This document shows positions 62,045-64,000 of a stretch of DNA of 64,000 bases, piece after piece. A model generated the notes under the pieces. That model did not search any database. It was not told where the DNA came from and saw only the letters and a program-made list of their open reading frames with translations. This DNA comes from an uncultured Sphingomonadales bacterium (GTDB lineage: Bacteria > Pseudomonadota > Alphaproteobacteria > Sphingomonadales > Sphingomonadaceae). A program made the translations under genes and the position numbers. The DNA is taken from assembly GCA_903832325.1 (NCBI GenBank), contig CAILBC010000045.1, positions 1 through 64,000 on the forward strand. Reading direction: 5' to 3'. Each line of letters opens with the position of its first letter. The stretch's first letter is position 1.

Positions 62045-62191
62045 GTTTGCCAGGCCAAACTTGCGCTTTCACGGCGCACGGCGACAAATCGGCACCCCGA
62101 CTGTGACAATCGGATCAACCGGCTTGCCAGCACCCGCACCCGCCGTGCAAAGACGGTGCCGGTGTCATCAAGGAGTCACGAAAGCGCGGAC

Positions 62192-64000
62192 ATGCCTGCA
62201 AATCCGCCCTTCCCCCCGCACGTGTCCGGTCGCGAATCGGCGCCCCGTCGCGCCTTGCCGAACCGTGCCGATGCTGGGGCCGATGCTGGCACCGTATCGG
62301 GCGCCGATGTCGCCAAACTGCCCGGGGATCGCTATTTCAACCGCGAACTGAGCTGGCTGACGTTCAACCGCCGCGTGCTTGCCGAGGCGCAGAACACCCA
62401 CTATCCGCTGCTCGAACGGCTGCGGTTTCTGGCCATTTCGGGCAACAATCTCGACGAATTCATGATGGTGCGCGTGGCGGGCCTCGCCGCGCAAGTGCGG
62501 CGGCAGATCGATGAAGTGTCGATCGACGGCCTGTCGCCGGTGCAGCAGTTGCAGAACATCCACGGCGCGATCAACGATCTGGCCGATGCGCAATATGCCA
62601 TTTTCACCGACCTGGTGGCTGCGCTCGATGCGCAAGGCGTGCGCCTGATCACCGGCCGCCGGCTGGAAAAGGCCGAGGCGGATTTTCTGGCCGACTATTT
62701 CGAGCGCCATGTCCTGCCCGCGTTGACCCCGCAGGCAATCGACCCGGCCCACCCGTTCCCGTTCATTGCCAACCAGGGCAGCGGCATCCTGTTTTCGCTG
62801 GTGCGCGCGGCCGATGGCGCCGATGTGAACGAAATGGTGCTGATCCCGCCGGCGCTGCCCCGCTATGTGCGCCTGCCCGGGCAACCGGCGACGTGGATCG
62901 CGATCGAGGAGCTGATCCGGCGCAAGGCGGCGCGGCTGTTCCCCGGGTTTCGCATCATGGGCCACGGCGTGTTTCGCGTGCTGCGCGACAGCGATATCGA
63001 AATCGAGGAAGATGCCGAGGATCTGGTGCGCTATTTCCGCACCGCGATCCAGCGCCGGCGGCGCGGGCGGGTGATCCTGCTGACCCTGCAGGACGGGTTC
63101 GACCGGTCGGCCGAGGCAATGCTGCGCGAACAGTTGCGGCTGGATTATGCGCTGGTGATCCGCGCGCGCGGGCCTTTGTCGATGAGCGGCCTGTCGGTGC
63201 TGGCCGACGAGGAACGGCCCGATCTGAAATTCGAACCCTACAATCCGCGCTATCCCGAACGCATATTGGAACACGATGGCGATTGTTTCGCGGCGATCCG
63301 CGAAAAGGATATCGTGATCCAGCACCCGTTCGAAAGCTTCGACGTGGTGGTCGATTTCCTGCACCAGGCCGCGTCCGATCCCGATGTCGTGGCGATCAAG
63401 CAGACGCTTTATCGCGCGGGCAAGCAATCGGCGGTGATTGCCGCGCTGATTGCCGCAGCCGAAGCGGGCAAATCGGTGACCGCGGTTGTGGAGCTCAAGG
63501 CGCGGTTTGACGAAGAACAGAACCTGCACTGGGCCAGCCAGCTGGAAAACGCCGGGGTCCAGGTGATCTATGGCTTTGTCGACTGGAAAACCCACGCCAA
63601 AGTTTCGATGGTCGTGCGCCGCGAAGGCGATGGATACCGGACTTATTGCCACTTTGGCACCGGCAATTATCACCCGGTCACGGCGCGGATCTATACCGAT
63701 CTGTCATTCTTTACCGCCGATCCGCGCTTTGGCCGCGATGCCGGGCTGCTGTTCAATTTCATCACCGGCTATATCGAGCCCAAACGCACCGAAATGCTGG
63801 CGATTTCGCCCGGCGGGGTGCGCAACCGGCTGTATGAATGCATCGATCGCGAGATCGCCTTTGCCCGCGCCGGCAAGGCGGCCACGATCTGGGCCAAGCT
63901 CAACGCGCTGACCGATCCCGATCTGATCGACCGGCTTTATCTTGCCAGCCGCGCCGGGGTTTCGATCGCGCTGGTGGTGCGCGGGATCTGTTGCCTGAAA
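62192..64000 (+). CDS. ppk1: Polyphosphate kinase 1 (N-terminal part, runs off the window)
   Basis: This enzyme makes inorganic polyphosphate from ATP. It is open to the last base; 603 codons are seen of about 720 expected. A variable N terminus is followed by DRYFNRELSWLTFNRRVLAEA and FLAISGNNLDEFMMVRVAGL, the ppk1 signature. HPFPFIANQGSG and VAIKQTLYRAGKQSAVI follow, then the phosphorylated histidine in DWKTHAKVSMV (residue 468) and HFGTGNYHPVTARIYTDLS. An AAGGAG lies about 17 bp before the ATG, a rather long gap. It diverges from the TonB receptor gene. Confidence 0.96.
   Translation, partial: MPANPPFPPHVSGRESAPRRALPNRADAGADAGTVSGADVAKLPGDRYFNRELSWLTFNRRVLAEAQNTHYPLLERLRFLAISGNNLDEFMMVRVAGLAAQVRRQIDEVSIDGLSPVQQLQNIHGAINDLADAQYAIFTDLVAALDAQGVRLITGRRLEKAEADFLADYFERHVLPALTPQAIDPAHPFPFIANQGSGILFSLVRAADGADVNEMVLIPPALPRYVRLPGQPATWIAIEELIRRKAARLFPGFRIMGHGVFRVLRDSDIEIEEDAEDLVRYFRTAIQRRRRGRVILLTLQDGFDRSAEAMLREQLRLDYALVIRARGPLSMSGLSVLADEERPDLKFEPYNPRYPERILEHDGDCFAAIREKDIVIQHPFESFDVVVDFLHQAASDPDVVAIKQTLYRAGKQSAVIAALIAAAEAGKSVTAVVELKARFDEEQNLHWASQLENAGVQVIYGFVDWKTHAKVSMVVRREGDGYRTYCHFGTGNYHPVTARIYTDLSFFTADPRFGRDAGLLFNFITGYIEPKRTEMLAISPGGVRNRLYECIDREIAFARAGKAATIWAKLNALTDPDLIDRLYLASRAGVSIALVVRGICCLK

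Noticed and set aside
1..64000. tRNA, rRNA, CRISPR arrays, insertion sequences, toxin-antitoxin pairs
   Set aside because: No TTCGAATC-type T-loop with a paired stem, regularly spaced repeat-spacer array, transposase motif or small two-gene toxin pattern was found by reading.

Overview
The window is 64 kb of very GC-rich, densely coding chromosome with about 57 protein genes. No rRNA, tRNA, CRISPR array, insertion sequence or phage gene was recognised. The gene set points to an aerobic alphaproteobacterium, most likely a sphingomonad (Novosphingobium, Sphingopyxis or Sphingomonas type). The evidence is a large TonB-dependent receptor, a single LolC/E-type permease, PurF with a propeptide, a MASE1-type GGDEF protein, NodT-type efflux, and the bamD, recN and ligA block. 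The genus is an inference; there is no 16S gene here.

Layout. 1-5 kb: the end of a degenerate uracil-DNA-glycosylase-like gene, a lytic transglycosylase, moaB, rraB and a PA0069-type radical SAM gene. 5-13 kb (mostly minus): an acyl-CoA synthetase with a DUF1330 partner, dnaE, glutathione peroxidase and lolCD. 13-17.5 kb: a membrane diguanylate cyclase diverging from purF-SDR, then a PilZ protein. 17.5-22 kb (minus): korA-korB-phrB. 22-27 kb: an esterase and rppH converging on the guaB-rsmB-TPR operon. 27-32 kb: an M28 peptidase, a striking histidine-rich exported protein, several unknown small proteins and a PhnA-type protein.

32-37.5 kb: sdhCDA without sdhB, closed by a clear terminator, diverging from SDR-prmA and an enoyl-CoA hydratase. 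37.5-43 kb (minus): a compact recN-GNAT-ligA-lysE-cinA operon. 43-46 kb: a metallophosphoesterase/glycosyltransferase pair inserted between recN and bamD. 46-52.8 kb (minus): an Rrf2 regulator, a sugar transporter, a cytochrome c, a HerA-like ATPase, and ahpC-ahpF. 53-58.5 kb (plus): an EmrA-EmrB-NodT tripartite efflux operon with its probable TetR regulator and a small unknown ORF. 58.5-64 kb: an AIM24 protein, an orphan TonB-dependent receptor and the start of ppk1, which runs off the right edge.

Most of the window is conserved housekeeping DNA, and I found no clear multi-gene novel system. The least ordinary signals are: (i) short tandem duplications of 12-18 bp, most of them touching or just before stop codons; (ii) a five-unit 13-bp repeat in a divergent promoter region; (iii) the two-repeat histidine-rich secreted protein; (iv) two copies of a hairpin-forming intergenic repeat; (v) an orphan HerA-like ATPase with a possible winged-helix tail; and (vi) matching dyads flanking the efflux operon.
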